The notes under the pieces are model-generated. The model was not told the DNA's origin, did not search any database, and saw only the letters and a list, made by a program, of their open reading frames with translations. From an uncultured Chryseobacterium sp. (lineage in GTDB: Bacteria > Bacteroidota > Bacteroidia > Flavobacteriales > Weeksellaceae), in contig CAJYWN010000005.1 of the NCBI GenBank assembly GCA_913778275.1, forward strand, positions 1 to 64,000: DNA of 64,000 nucleotides, read 5' to 3'. A program made the translations under genes and the position numbers. Every line of letters starts with the position of its first letter. The stretch's first letter is position 1. Below, piece after piece: positions 1-8,514 of the stretch.

Positions 1-56
1 TCATCAGAGTTAAGTAAAATTACTTTATCGGGTTTTATGAATTGTAAAATTGCCAT
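1..56 (-). CDS. rpoA: RNA polymerase alpha subunit, N-terminal fragment
   Basis: Reading the minus strand from the ATG at 56..54 gives MAILQFIKPDKVILLNSD, which I recognise as the N-terminus of flavobacterial RNA polymerase alpha. Only 18 codons are present; the rest lies beyond the left edge. It follows rpsD by 33 bases, the usual end of the alpha operon (rpsM-rpsK-rpsD-rpoA-rplQ), so it is presumably cotranscribed with the ribosomal genes. The fragment is short, but both sequence and position fit. Confidence 0.85.
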   Translation of the reverse strand, partial: MAILQFIKPDKVILLNSD

Positions 57-89
57 ATTATTGGGTTGAGCAAAAATTTGATTAAAAAA

Positions 90-698
90 TTATTTAGAGT
101 AAAGTTCGACGATAAGCTGTTCCTTGATGTCTTCCGGAATTTGGATTCTCTCAGGAGCAGAAACGAAAGTACCTTCTTTCTTCTCATCGTTGAATTGTAA
201 CCACTCATAATTTGCTTTAGAAGCCAATGCATTGGTAACTACTTCAAGAGATTTAGATTTTTCTCTTACAGCGATTACATCACCTGCTTTAAGCAAATAA
301 GATGGAATATTTACCAGCTCTCCGTTCACAGTAATGTGTCTGTGAGAAACAAGCTGTCTAGCTGCAGATCTTGTTTTAGCAAAACCTAATCTGTACACTA
401 CGTTATCCAATCTGGATTCGCAAAGTTGTAATAGAACTTCACCAGTTACTCCTTTACTTCTGTGTGCTTTATCGAATAAGTTAGCAAACTGTCTTTCTAA
501 GATACCATAAGTATATTTAGCTTTCTGCTTTTCAGCCAACTGAACTGCGTATTCAGATTTTTTAGCACCTCTTCTTTTGTTAGGACCGTGTTGTCCCGGC
601 GGTTGGTTTTTTCTTTTCTCGAAGTTTTTGTCATCTCCGTAGATTGCAGCACCAAACTTTCTCGCAATCTTAGTTTTAGGACCAATATATCTTGCCAT
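90..698 (-). CDS. rpsD: 30S ribosomal protein S4
   Basis: S4 nucleates assembly of the 16S rRNA 5' domain. The 202-residue length is normal. The N-terminus ([16 protein letters not shown]) lacks the zinc cysteine cluster, so this is the C-minus form. The S4 RNA-binding motif is at about residues 92-150, from [15 protein letters not shown] through [13 protein letters not shown]. It sits 19 bases after rpsK and before rpoA. In other bacteria S4 represses its own operon; no leader target is evident here. Confidence 0.97.
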   Translation of the reverse strand: MARYIGPKTKIARKFGAAIYGDDKNFEKRKNQPPGQHGPNKRRGAKKSEYAVQLAEKQKAKYTYGILERQFANLFDKAHRSKGVTGEVLLQLCESRLDNVVYRLGFAKTRSAARQLVSHRHITVNGELVNIPSYLLKAGDVIAVREKSKSLEVVTNALASKANYEWLQFNDEKKEGTFVSAPERIQIPEDIKEQLIVELYSK

Positions 699-717
699 AA
701 TGGATAAATTCTAAAAA

Positions 718-1107
718 TTAAACTCTTCTTCTTTTTGGTGGTCTACATCCATTGTGTGGCATAGGCGTCACATCAATGATTTCGCTAACTTCAATTCCTG
801 AATTGTGAATAGATCTGATGGCAGATTCTCTACCTGCACCTGGTCCTTTCACAAACACCTTCACTCTTCTTAATCCAGCCTCGTGAGCTACAGCAGAGCA
901 ATTTTCAGCTGCCATCTGAGCAGCAAATGGAGTATTCTTTTTAGAACCTCTGAAACCCATTTTACCGGCAGAAGCCCAAGAGATAACCTCTCCGTTTTTA
1001 TTTGTTAAAGAAATGATGATGTTATTGAAAGAAGCCTGAATATGCGCTTCACCAATAGCCTCAACTTTTACTTTTCTTTTCTTAACTACTTTAGTTTGTT
1101 TTGCCAT
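718..1107 (-). CDS. rpsK: 30S ribosomal protein S11
   Basis: S11 lies on the platform of the small subunit near the E-site mRNA. The protein has 129 residues, the usual length. The signature [11 protein letters not shown] and the basic tail ending [11 protein letters not shown] are clear. It is 12 bases downstream of rpsM and 19 bases upstream of rpsD in the alpha operon. Confidence 0.97.
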   Translation of the reverse strand: MAKQTKVVKKRKVKVEAIGEAHIQASFNNIIISLTNKNGEVISWASAGKMGFRGSKKNTPFAAQMAAENCSAVAHEAGLRRVKVFVKGPGAGRESAIRSIHNSGIEVSEIIDVTPMPHNGCRPPKRRRV

Positions 1108-1119
1108 AATTCCTAACGA

Positions 1120-1497
1120 TTATTTACTAGCTTTTTTCTTGTTAGCAACAGTTTTTCTCTTTCCTTTACGGGTTCTAGAGTTGTTTTTCGTTCTCTGGCC
1201 TCTTAAAGGTAATCCAAGTCTGTGACGTATTCCTCGTTGGCATCCTATGTCCATTAATCGCTTAATGTTCAATTGCACTTCAGATCTTAATTCTCCTTCT
1301 ACTTTAATGTTTTCAGAGATATAGTTTCTGATTGCAGCCAATTCATCGTCATTCCATTCGTTGACTTTCTTGTCTTCGCTGATACCGGCAGCTTTAAGGA
1401 TTTCTGAAGATGTACTTCTTCCAATTCCGTAGATGTAAGTTAAACCGATAACACCTCTTTTGTTTTTTGGTAAATCAATACCTGAAATTCTCGCCAT
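1120..1497 (-). CDS. rpsM: 30S ribosomal protein S13
   Basis: S13 is the head protein that contacts the P-site tRNA and forms an intersubunit bridge. The 125 residues carry the N-terminal helix-two-turn-helix ([20 protein letters not shown]) and the C-terminal motif [18 protein letters not shown] with a lysine-rich tail. It lies between rpmJ and rpsK, as is usual in Bacteroidetes. Confidence 0.97.
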   Translation of the reverse strand: MARISGIDLPKNKRGVIGLTYIYGIGRSTSSEILKAAGISEDKKVNEWNDDELAAIRNYISENIKVEGELRSEVQLNIKRLMDIGCQRGIRHRLGLPLRGQRTKNNSRTRKGKRKTVANKKKASK

Positions 1498-1506
1498 AAT
1501 TTAATT

Positions 1507-1623
1507 TTAGCCTTGTCTTTGTTTAAATTTTGGGTTTTTCTTGTTGATTACGAATAGTACACCTTTTCTGCGTACGATTTTGCAATCAGCACTTCTTTTT
1601 TTAATTGATGCTCTTACTTTCAT
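1507..1623 (-). CDS. rpmJ: 50S ribosomal protein L36, zinc-free type
   Basis: The ATG at 1623..1621 opens a 38-residue frame ([20 protein letters not shown], then [17 protein letters not shown]) that ends at the TAA at 1509..1507. This is L36, a 23S rRNA-binding protein of the large subunit. Of the four zinc ligands of the classical form only Cys14 remains; positions equivalent to Cys11, Cys27 and His32 are Ser, Asn and Phe, so it should not bind zinc. It lies between infA and rpsM, its normal site. Confidence 0.95.
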   Translation of the reverse strand: MKVRASIKKRSADCKIVRRKGVLFVINKKNPKFKQRQG

Positions 1624-1687
1624 TTTGATAGTATTTATTTTTTAACAATAGCCAAATGGAACGTGTGCTCCATTTGGCAGATTGTTT

Positions 1688-1903
1688 TTAGTATCTAAAT
1701 GTAATTCTCCCCTTCGACAAATCGTAAGGAGACATTTCTAATTTTACCTTATCACCAGGTAATAACTTAATATAGTGCATACGCATTTTGCCGGAGATAT
1801 GAGCGATGAGAACATGCCCGTTTTCCAGTTCAACGCGGAACTGCGCATTCGAAAGTGCTTCCGTAATAACGCCGTCCTGTTCAATATGTTTTTGTTTTGC
1901 CAT
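1688..1903 (-). CDS. infA: Translation initiation factor IF-1
   Basis: IF-1 occupies the ribosomal A site during initiation and helps IF-2 and IF-3. The 71-residue protein is one OB fold, with typical stretches [19 protein letters not shown] and [20 protein letters not shown]. It follows secY by only 3 bases and precedes rpmJ, the conserved spc/alpha junction. No adk or map gene separates secY and infA here. Confidence 0.96.
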   Translation of the reverse strand: MAKQKHIEQDGVITEALSNAQFRVELENGHVLIAHISGKMRMHYIKLLPGDKVKLEMSPYDLSKGRITFRY

Positions 1904-1906
1904 AAA

Positions 1907-3286
1907 TTAATATCCAGTCGTTCTTGATAATTTAGACTGCATTAAGCCATCATAATGATGGTTCAGCAGATAGGTATTAATCTGTTGAACAGTATCTAAA
2001 ATTACTCCCACCATAATCAATAGTGACGTTCCCCCGAAAAATAAGGCGAACGCATCTGTCTGAACAAAGCTTCCGTGTACAATTGCCGGAAGGACTGCAA
2101 AGATAGATAAAAAAATTGCACCTGGCAAGGTAATTTTTGATAAAATATCATCTAAATAATCAGCGGTCTCTTTTCCTGGTCTTACTTTCGGTACTAAACC
2201 TCCGTTTCTCTTCAAATCATCAGCCATCTGGTTTACCGGAATTGTAATTGCAGTATAGAAAAACGAGAAGATAATAATTAACAGCGCAAACAATACGTTG
2301 TACTGCCAGCTAAAAACATTCTTGAAACCTGCAAGAAAAGTATTGGATTCATCCACTTTCGTTAAAAGTCCAGGTACGAACATCAACGCCTGCGCGAAAA
2401 TGATCGGCATTACACCGGCAGCATTTACTTTCAATGGGATCCACTGTCTTGCGCCCTGCATTAGATTTCTGTTTACACCTCCTCTTGCCTGAGCTCTGCT
2501 TACATACTGGATAGGAATTTTTCTCACAGCAACGGATAAAACCACTGCTAAAAGAACTACCAACATCCAGAAAATTACTTCAATAAGGATCATGATAGAT
2601 CCCATTCCTCCTTTTCCGTTCTGAACTGCCATTTCCTGTACGAATGCTTCCGGTAATCTTGAAAGGATCCCCACCATAATAAGGATGGAGATACCGTTCC
2701 CGATACCTTTGTCGGTGATTTTCTCACCCAACCACATTGCGAATACTGAACCGGCAACCAAGATTACAATACTTGGCAACCAGAACATGATGGAATTTGG
2801 CTCTACATAGTATGCAGATGAGAACTGAGCATACGGTAAGAATAATTGAGTAATAGAAGTTAAATAAGAAGGTGCCTGTACAAGACAAACTCCGATTGTT
2901 AACCATCTAGTGATCTGGTTCAATGTATTTCTACCTGACTCTCCATCTTTCTGAAGTTTCTGAAGATAAGGAATAGCCATCCCCATCAACTGAACAATAA
3001 TAGAAGCAGAAATATAAGGCATGATACCTAACGCCATTACGGAAGCGTGGCTGAAAGCTCCCCCCGTAAACGACGAAAGCAAGCCAAGGAGACCTGCTCC
3101 TTGCTTGTTACCGCCTTGATTTTTATAATGCTCTAAGAGATCTCCTACTTCTGCAAGGTTAATTGCAGGCAAGGAGATATAAGATGCGAATCTATACACA
3201 AGGATAATTCCTAAAGTAAAGATAATTTTATCTCTAAGTTCTTTAAGACTCCAAATATTTTTGAGGGTTTGTATAAATTCTTTCAT
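1907..3286 (-). CDS. secY: Preprotein translocase channel SecY
   Basis: SecY forms the inner-membrane channel that exports and inserts proteins with SecA, SecE and SecG. The 459 residues contain the expected ten membrane segments. Family stretches such as GIMPYISASIIVQLM, QYVSRAQARGG and the C-terminal DTVQQINTYLLNHHYDGLM are present. It is 9 bases downstream of rplO and 3 bases before infA in the spc operon, as in most bacteria. Confidence 0.97.
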   Translation of the reverse strand: MKEFIQTLKNIWSLKELRDKIIFTLGIILVYRFASYISLPAINLAEVGDLLEHYKNQGGNKQGAGLLGLLSSFTGGAFSHASVMALGIMPYISASIIVQLMGMAIPYLQKLQKDGESGRNTLNQITRWLTIGVCLVQAPSYLTSITQLFLPYAQFSSAYYVEPNSIMFWLPSIVILVAGSVFAMWLGEKITDKGIGNGISILIMVGILSRLPEAFVQEMAVQNGKGGMGSIMILIEVIFWMLVVLLAVVLSVAVRKIPIQYVSRAQARGGVNRNLMQGARQWIPLKVNAAGVMPIIFAQALMFVPGLLTKVDESNTFLAGFKNVFSWQYNVLFALLIIIFSFFYTAITIPVNQMADDLKRNGGLVPKVRPGKETADYLDDILSKITLPGAIFLSIFAVLPAIVHGSFVQTDAFALFFGGTSLLIMVGVILDTVQQINTYLLNHHYDGLMQSKLSRTTGY

Positions 3287-3295
3287 TAGTAATTA

Positions 3296-3745
3296 TTATA
3301 AGGTAATTGCTTTTCCACCTGCCTTAGTGATAAGCTCTTCAGCAGATTTAGTGAATTTGTCAGCTGAGATTGAAACCGCAGATTTCAATTCTCCTCTACC
3401 CATAATTTTCACTAATTCGTTTTTAGTAATTAGACCGTTTTCAATCATAACTTCCTTTGTAATATCTCCTGTAATGGATTTATTTTCAATTAAAGTCTGG
3501 ATTGTGTCCAGGTTAATACCTCTAAACTCTTTTCTGTTTACGTTTTTGAATCCGAATTTAGGTAATCTTCTTTGTAAAGGCATCTGACCTCCTTCAAAAC
3601 CGATCTTCTGAGAATAACCCGCTCTTGATTTCTGTCCTTTGTGACCTTTTGTAGAAGTACCACCTTTTCCGCTACCCTGTCCTCTACCAATTCTTTTTGA
3701 GTTGAAAGTAGATCCTGCAGCTGGCTTTATGTTGTTTAAATTCAT
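3296..3745 (-). CDS. rplO: 50S ribosomal protein L15
   Basis: L15 is a late-assembly protein of the large subunit that binds 23S rRNA. The 149 residues start MNLNNIKPAAGS. They include the basic glycine-rich segment RIGRGQGSGKGGTSTKGHKG and the motif FEGGQMPLQRRLPKFGF, both diagnostic. The gene sits between rpmD and secY. Confidence 0.97.
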   Translation of the reverse strand: MNLNNIKPAAGSTFNSKRIGRGQGSGKGGTSTKGHKGQKSRAGYSQKIGFEGGQMPLQRRLPKFGFKNVNRKEFRGINLDTIQTLIENKSITGDITKEVMIENGLITKNELVKIMGRGELKSAVSISADKFTKSAEELITKAGGKAITL

Positions 3746-3764
3746 TTTAAAATTATTTTAAAAA

Positions 3765-3941
3765 TTATTTTTGAACTTCAAGTAAGTGACTAACTGCAGC
3801 TATCATTCCTAAGATAGAAGGCGTAGCTTCGTGTTCTACAACTTGGTGAAGTTTCTTTAATCCTAATGCTTCAAGCGTTCTCTTTTGGGTTTTTGTTCTT
3901 CCAATAGCGCTTCTTACTTGCTTTACTTTGATTGTTGCCAT
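3765..3941 (-). CDS. rpmD: 50S ribosomal protein L30
   Basis: The minus-strand ATG at 3941..3939 opens a 58-residue frame starting MATIKVKQVRSAIGR and ending HLLEVQK, with its stop at 3767..3765. Length and sequence match L30, a small large-subunit protein of the short bacterial type. It fills the gap between rpsE (10 bases upstream) and rplO (19 bases downstream), exactly where L30 is expected. Confidence 0.95.
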   Translation of the reverse strand: MATIKVKQVRSAIGRTKTQKRTLEALGLKKLHQVVEHEATPSILGMIAAVSHLLEVQK

Positions 3942-3951
3942 TGTTTTATTA

Positions 3952-4473
3952 TTAACCGTTAAACACTTTACTTAGTGAAACTCCTCTCATTCTAGCAATT
4001 TCTTCAGGTCTTCTGATATCCAATAACGCTTTGAAAGTAGCTTTCACCACGTTGTGAGGGTTTGAAGATCCTTTAGATTTTGAAAGGATATCGTGAATAC
4101 CAGCAGATTCCAATACCGCTCTTACCGCACCACCGGCGATAAGCCCTGTACCGTGAGAAGCAGGTCTTAAGAAGATATCTGCACCACCGTATCTTGCAGA
4201 AGTCTGGTGAGGGATTGTGTGGTTCATTACAGGAACTTTCACAAGGTTTTTCTTAGCATCTTCAACTGCTTTAGCAATTGCAGAAGCAACCTCTTTAGAT
4301 TTTCCTAAACCGTAACCGATCACACCTTCTTCATTTCCTACAACAACGATTGCAGAAAATCCGAAAGCTCTACCTCCTTTGGTTACTTTTGTTACTCTGT
4401 TAACAGCTACGAGACGATCTTTAAGTTCTAATCCTCCCGGTTTTACTCTTTCTATATTATCTAGTCCTAACAT
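3952..4473 (-). CDS. rpsE: 30S ribosomal protein S5
   Basis: S5 contributes to mRNA unwinding at the entry channel and to decoding accuracy. The protein has 173 residues, with the double-stranded RNA-binding N-terminal domain ([19 protein letters not shown]) and the second domain with [19 protein letters not shown] spacing. It lies between rplR and rpmD in the spc operon. Confidence 0.97.
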   Translation of the reverse strand: MLGLDNIERVKPGGLELKDRLVAVNRVTKVTKGGRAFGFSAIVVVGNEEGVIGYGLGKSKEVASAIAKAVEDAKKNLVKVPVMNHTIPHQTSARYGGADIFLRPASHGTGLIAGGAVRAVLESAGIHDILSKSKGSSNPHNVVKATFKALLDIRRPEEIARMRGVSLSKVFNG

Positions 4474-4491
4474 ATTTCCGAAATTTAATGA

Positions 4492-4845
4492 TTAGAATTT
4501 AAGTCCTCCTTCTCTCGCACCGTCAGCAAGAGCTTTGATTCTCCCGTGATATACGAATCCGTTTCTATCAAATACAATATTTTCGATTCCTGCAGCGATG
4601 GCTTTGGCAGCGATAGCCTTACCTACGGCAGCAGAAACTTCAGTTTTGGTTCCGTTAGCTTCAACGCCTTTCTCTCTTGAAGAAGCAGAAGCCAAAGTTT
4701 TTCCACTGTTATCGTCGATTAACTGAGCGTAAATTTCCTTATTACTTTTGTATACAGATAATCTTGGCAATTCAGAAGATCCGGAGATTTTCCCTCTTAC
4801 TCTTCTTTTGATTCTTATTCTTTTTTCTACTTTAGTTAATGCCAT
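4492..4845 (-). CDS. rplR: 50S ribosomal protein L18
   Basis: L18 binds 5S rRNA and ties it to the central protuberance with L5. The 117 residues include [14 protein letters not shown] near the start and the C-terminal signature [20 protein letters not shown], both typical. The gene is 15 bases downstream of rplF and 18 bases upstream of rpsE. Confidence 0.97.
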   Translation of the reverse strand: MALTKVEKRIRIKRRVRGKISGSSELPRLSVYKSNKEIYAQLIDDNSGKTLASASSREKGVEANGTKTEVSAAVGKAIAAKAIAAGIENIVFDRNGFVYHGRIKALADGAREGGLKF

Positions 4846-4860
4846 AATACTTATAATTTA

Positions 4861-5406
4861 TTAAGCAGATTTACCAGCTTTACGTCTAACAATTTCTCCT
4901 ACGAATCTTACCCCTTTACCTTTGTATGGTTCAGGCTTTCTGAAAGAACGGATCTTTGCAGCTACCATCCCTAGAAGTTGGTTGTCGTGAGACGTTAAAG
5001 TAATAATTGGGTTTTTACCTTTTTCAGTCAATGTATCTACTTTTACTTCGTTTGGAAGTTCCAGTACGATACCGTGAGAGAATCCTAAAGCCAACTCAAG
5101 TTTTTGACCTGCGTGTGAAGCTCTGTATCCTACCCCTACTAATTCCAGTTTCTTTTCGAAACCTGTGTTTACACCAACAATCATGTTGTTGATTAACGCT
5201 CTGTACAAACCGTGAAGCGCTTTGTGTTGTTTAGCATCAGATGGTCTGTTTACATTCAGTTCGCCATCTTTCTGTTCTATAGTAATTCCGCCTGTAAGTT
5301 CCTGAGAAAGTTCTCCTTTAGGACCTTTTACAGTTACCACACCATTGTTTTCAGTGATTGTAACCCCTGCTGGAACTGTTATAATTGCTTTACCAATTCT
5401 TGACAT
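4861..5406 (-). CDS. rplF: 50S ribosomal protein L6
   Basis: L6 lies near the GTPase-associated region of the large subunit. The 181 residues form two repeated L6 domains. The hallmark C-terminal motif PEPYKGKGVRFVGEIVRRKAGKSA is present in full, as is the N-terminal SRIGKAIITVPAGV. The gene lies between rpsH and rplR. Confidence 0.97.
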   Translation of the reverse strand: MSRIGKAIITVPAGVTITENNGVVTVKGPKGELSQELTGGITIEQKDGELNVNRPSDAKQHKALHGLYRALINNMIVGVNTGFEKKLELVGVGYRASHAGQKLELALGFSHGIVLELPNEVKVDTLTEKGKNPIITLTSHDNQLLGMVAAKIRSFRKPEPYKGKGVRFVGEIVRRKAGKSA

Positions 5407-5423
5407 TTTCCTGTGATTAAAAA

Positions 5424-5822
5424 TTAATAAACATAGCAGATTACTTCACCGCCTACTTTTTCTTCTCTAGCTTTCTTGTCAGTCATTACTCCTTTGGAAG
5501 TAGAGATGATAGAAATACCCAAACCATTTAGTACTCTTGGAAGTTCTGTAGAACCTTTGTACTGTCTCAAACCTGGTCTAGAAGCTCTCTGGATAGACTT
5601 GATAGCCGGTTTGTTGGTTTGCTTGTCGTACTTTAAAGCGATTTTGATCGTTCCCTGAACAGCGCTATCTTCAAACTTGTAGTTTAAGATATACCCCTGA
5701 TCAAATAAGATCTTAGTAATCTCCTTTTTGATTTTCGATGCAGGAATTTCCACCACTTTGTGGCCTGCGCTTTGTGCGTTCCTTACTCTTGTTAGGAAAT
5801 CTGAAATTGGATCTGTTACCAT
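5424..5822 (-). CDS. rpsH: 30S ribosomal protein S8
   Basis: S8 binds the central domain of 16S rRNA and, in E. coli, represses the spc operon. The 132 residues start MVTDPISDFLTRVRNA and end with the typical STSKGVMTDKKAREEKVGGEVICYVY-type tail. A 146-base spacer with a 12-bp hairpin separates it from rpsN, whereas most neighbours are only 2-25 bases apart. The spacer may therefore carry a control element. Confidence 0.97.
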   Translation of the reverse strand: MVTDPISDFLTRVRNAQSAGHKVVEIPASKIKKEITKILFDQGYILNYKFEDSAVQGTIKIALKYDKQTNKPAIKSIQRASRPGLRQYKGSTELPRVLNGLGISIISTSKGVMTDKKAREEKVGGEVICYVY

Positions 5823-5879
5823 TTTTCTATTATAAATTATTGGTTAAAGAACAATCAGTATTGTAAGGACTTGAAGAGT

Positions 5880-5917
5880 AAAATATCAGACCTCAGAAAT
5901 CTTAAGTCTGATATTTT
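5880..5917 (-). promoter_or_regulatory. Hairpin in the rpsN-rpsH spacer
   Basis: A perfect 12-bp inverted repeat (AAAATATCAGAC at 5880..5891 and its complement at 5906..5917) encloses a 14-base loop. It sits 57 bases upstream of the rpsH start on the coding strand. The run of T on the minus strand is part of the stem, so it is a poor classical terminator. It could be an attenuator, an RNase processing site or an S8-binding leader; the sequence alone does not decide. Confidence 0.6.
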
Positions 5918-5968
5918 TATCTTTAGTATCCAGACAACTTAATTGTCCCGATTTTTAATTAGTAATTA

Positions 5969-6238
5969 TTACCAACTAGCTTTTTTCACTCCAGGGATAA
6001 GACCGTTGTTTGCCATTTCTCTGAAAGTTACTCTGGAAATACCGAACGTTCTCATGTATCCTCTTGGTCTTCCTGTTAGTTTACATCTGTTGTGTAATCT
6101 TACAGGTGAAGCGTTTTTAGGCAATTTTTGAAGTCCTTCGTAATCACCAGCTTCTTTAAGAGCTTGTCTTTTAGCAGCGTATTTAGCAACCAGTGCTTCT
6201 CTTTTGCGCTCACGCGCTTTCATTGATTCTTTAGCCAT
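5969..6238 (-). CDS. rpsN: 30S ribosomal protein S14, long zinc-free type
   Basis: S14 is a head protein of the small subunit. The 89-residue length and a single cysteine ([19 protein letters not shown]) mark the long, zinc-independent form and not the 61-residue zinc ribbon form. It follows rplE by 3 bases, so the two are probably translationally coupled. Confidence 0.97.
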   Translation of the reverse strand: MAKESMKARERKREALVAKYAAKRQALKEAGDYEGLQKLPKNASPVRLHNRCKLTGRPRGYMRTFGISRVTFREMANNGLIPGVKKASW

Positions 6239-6241
6239 TTC

Positions 6242-6793
6242 TTAGTTCTTTTTGAATGGTAAACCGAAGTGAGTTAATAATGCTTTAGCTTCTTTATCTG
6301 TTTTCGCAGTAGTAACGAAAGTGATGTCCATCCCCTGGATTTTTTTCACTTTGTCGATTACGATCTCAGGGAAGATGATCTGTTCAGTGATCCCTAAGTT
6401 GTAGTTTCCTCTACCGTCGAAACCATCAGCTTTGATACCAGAGAAATCTCTGATTCGTGGCAGTGCAGAAGAAGTTAATCTGTCTAAGAACTCATACATT
6501 TTGTTGGCTCTCAAAGTAACTTTAGCTCCTACAGGCATTCCTTTTCTCAATTTGAAAGCAGCTTCGTCTTTCTTCGAGATTGTACCAACAGCCTTCTGAC
6601 CGGTGATGTTCGTTAATTCTTCAACAGCATAATCGATAATTTTCTTATCTGCGGTAGCATCTCCTAAACCTTGAGATAATACGATTTTCTCAAGTCTTGG
6701 TACCTGCATTACAGATTTGTATCCGAATTCTTCCATCATTGCAGGAACAATCGTTTCTTTATATGCTTTTTTGGGTCTTGCTATATATTCCAT
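6242..6793 (-). CDS. rplE: 50S ribosomal protein L5
   Basis: L5 binds 5S rRNA and the P-site tRNA elbow. The 183 residues include [19 protein letters not shown] and the C-terminal [20 protein letters not shown], typical of the family. It is 13 bases downstream of rplX and 3 bases upstream of rpsN. Confidence 0.97.
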   Translation of the reverse strand: MEYIARPKKAYKETIVPAMMEEFGYKSVMQVPRLEKIVLSQGLGDATADKKIIDYAVEELTNITGQKAVGTISKKDEAAFKLRKGMPVGAKVTLRANKMYEFLDRLTSSALPRIRDFSGIKADGFDGRGNYNLGITEQIIFPEIVIDKVKKIQGMDITFVTTAKTDKEAKALLTHFGLPFKKN

Positions 6794-6806
6794 GTGTTAT
6801 TTAAAA

Positions 6807-7133
6807 TTATAAAGTTTCACCCGTTTTTTTGTTGATTCTTACTTTCTTATCTCCTTCGGTTTTGTAACCTACTTTGATCGCTTTTCCGTCTTTTCCAACT
6901 AAAGCTACGTTTGAGATATGAATAGAAGCTTCTCTTTCAACGATTCCTCCTTGAGGATTTGAAGCTGAAGGCTTAACGTGTTTTTTAACGATATTAAGTC
7001 CTGCAACCACAACTCTAGGGTCTCTACCTTCTTTTTTGATCACTTCAATAACTTCACCAGTTTTACCTTTGATATCTTTCTTACCAGTAGTAATGATTAC
7101 GTTATCTCCTCTTTTTATTTTTAACTTTGACAT
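6807..7133 (-). CDS. rplX: 50S ribosomal protein L24
   Basis: L24 initiates assembly of the large subunit and later lies at the polypeptide exit. The 108 residues start with the KOW motif (KIKRGDNVIITTGKKDIKGKTGEVIEV region) and continue with HVKPSASNPQGGIVEREA, which is diagnostic. The gene lies between rplN and rplE. Confidence 0.97.
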   Translation of the reverse strand: MSKLKIKRGDNVIITTGKKDIKGKTGEVIEVIKKEGRDPRVVVAGLNIVKKHVKPSASNPQGGIVEREASIHISNVALVGKDGKAIKVGYKTEGDKKVRINKKTGETL

Positions 7134-7153
7134 TTTTTTAAAAATTTTAAATA

Positions 7154-7522
7154 TTAAAGTACTTCAGGAGCTAATGAAATGATTTTCATATATTCTTTGT
7201 CTCTCAACTCACGAGCAACCGGTCCGAAAACACGGGTTCCTCTCATTTCTCCCGCTGCGTTTAGCAATACACAAGCATTGTCTTCGAATTTGATGTACGA
7301 ACCATCTTTTCTTCTTACTGCTTTTTTAGTTCTTACTACTACAGCTTTAGATACCTGACCTTTCTTAGCGTTTCCTGATGGTGTAGAATCTTTGATAGTA
7401 ACAACGATTTTATCACCAACTGAAGCATATCTTCTTCTGGTTCCTCCCAGAACTCTGATAACCAATACTTCTTTAGCACCTGTGTTATCAGCAACTTTTA
7501 ATCTTGATTCTGTTTGTAACAT
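7154..7522 (-). CDS. rplN: 50S ribosomal protein L14
   Basis: L14 forms an intersubunit bridge and binds the silencing factor RsfS in other bacteria. The 122 residues contain [20 protein letters not shown] at the start and [20 protein letters not shown] near the end, both signatures. Only 2 bases separate it from rpsQ upstream. Confidence 0.97.
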   Translation of the reverse strand: MLQTESRLKVADNTGAKEVLVIRVLGGTRRRYASVGDKIVVTIKDSTPSGNAKKGQVSKAVVVRTKKAVRRKDGSYIKFEDNACVLLNAAGEMRGTRVFGPVARELRDKEYMKIISLAPEVL

Positions 7523-7524
7523 TA

Positions 7525-7779
7525 TTACTTAGCTTTTTCAATGATTCTTACTAATCTCCATCTTTTGTTTTTGCTCAAAGGTCTAGTTTCCTGGATTAAA
7601 ACTGTATCTCCTTCTGCGCATTCGTTGTTCTCGTCGTGTGCAGTATATTTTTTCGTTTTCAATACGAATTTACCGTACATCGGGTGCTTTACTCTCGTAG
7701 TTTCACTAACAACAATAGTTTTTTCCATTTTATTGCTGGAAACCACTCCGATTCTTTCTTTTCTTAAATTTCTATCCAT
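7525..7779 (-). CDS. rpsQ: 30S ribosomal protein S17
   Basis: S17 is a primary 16S rRNA-binding protein with an OB fold. The 84 residues include [19 protein letters not shown] and the motif [20 protein letters not shown], which identify it. It is 12 bases downstream of rpmC. Confidence 0.97.
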   Translation of the reverse strand: MDRNLRKERIGVVSSNKMEKTIVVSETTRVKHPMYGKFVLKTKKYTAHDENNECAEGDTVLIQETRPLSKNKRWRLVRIIEKAK

Positions 7780-7791
7780 TTTAAAATGAAA

Positions 7792-7986
7792 TTATTGTTT
7801 GTTAGTTAACTCAGTGTTTAGTCTTGCGATTGCTTTTCTCAAATCTCTGATTTGGATCGGGTTTTCAATTGGGCTGATTGCATGAGCCAATTTCAATTTA
7901 GAATATTGAGCTTTTGCTTCAGTTAATTGAGCTTGAATATCACCCGCGCTTAAATTTTTAATATCAGCTTTTTTCATTGTATTCAA
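7792..7986 (-). CDS. rpmC: 50S ribosomal protein L29
   Basis: L29 lies at the polypeptide exit and contributes to docking of trigger factor and SRP. The 64-residue helical-hairpin protein has the characteristic middle segment HAISPIENPIQIRDLRKAIA. It is 3 bases after rplP and precedes rpsQ. Confidence 0.96.
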   Translation of the reverse strand: MNTMKKADIKNLSAGDIQAQLTEAKAQYSKLKLAHAISPIENPIQIRDLRKAIARLNTELTNKQ

Positions 7987-7989
7987 AGA

Positions 7990-8415
7990 TTAAAGAGGTT
8001 TTACAAAATCGTTAGCAACTACAAATTTAGTAACAACTGGTAATTTTTGTGCTGCAAGTCTAAGTGCTTCCTTCGCTACTTCGTAAGGAACACCTCCAAC
8101 TTCAAACATAATTTTACCTGGTTTTACTACAGCTACCCAATATTCCACAGCACCTTTACCTTTACCCATCCTTACTTCAGCTGGTTTTTTGGTAATTGGT
8201 TTATCCGGGAAGATTTTGATCCATAGCTGACCTTCTCTCTTCATATATCTTGTCGCAGCGATACGAGCAGCTTCAATCTGTCTAGCAGTGATCCAAGCAC
8301 CTTCTGTCGCCTTGATTCCGAAAGTTCCATAAGCAAGTTGACTACCTCTCTGGGCACTCCCCTTCATTTTCATCTTATGAACTCTACGGAACTTGGTTCT
8401 TTTTGGTTGTAACAT
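7990..8415 (-). CDS. rplP: 50S ribosomal protein L16
   Basis: L16 binds near the A-site tRNA elbow and the peptidyl-transferase centre. The 141 residues start [19 protein letters not shown] and contain [20 protein letters not shown] and [14 protein letters not shown], all typical. Its upstream spacer to rpsC is unusual: about 100 bases, with a 7-base tandem repeat. Confidence 0.97.
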   Translation of the reverse strand: MLQPKRTKFRRVHKMKMKGSAQRGSQLAYGTFGIKATEGAWITARQIEAARIAATRYMKREGQLWIKIFPDKPITKKPAEVRMGKGKGAVEYWVAVVKPGKIMFEVGGVPYEVAKEALRLAAQKLPVVTKFVVANDFVKPL

Positions 8416-8424
8416 AATTTCTAA

Positions 8425-8456
8425 ATTTTAGATTTTAGATTTTAGATTTTAGATTT
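8425..8456. repeat. Tandem repeat of ATTTTAG in the rplP-rpsC spacer
   Basis: Four exact head-to-tail copies of ATTTTAG occupy 8425..8452 and run into a T-rich tract. The reverse-complement unit (CTAAAAT) occurs again at the far side of the spacer (about 8500..8506), so the spacer RNA could fold into a hairpin. The spacer lies between two cotranscribed ribosomal genes. Copy number of such short repeats can vary between strains; that is an inference. Confidence 0.85.
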
Positions 8457-8514
8457 TTTTTATTTTAAAAAAGTAACGGTAATTTAAAATTCAAAATGTT
8501 CTAATCTAAAATTT

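Noticed and set aside
3261..3587. A plus-strand frame of 108 codons inside rplO and secY
   Set aside because: Antisense to two certain ribosomal-operon genes; a shadow.
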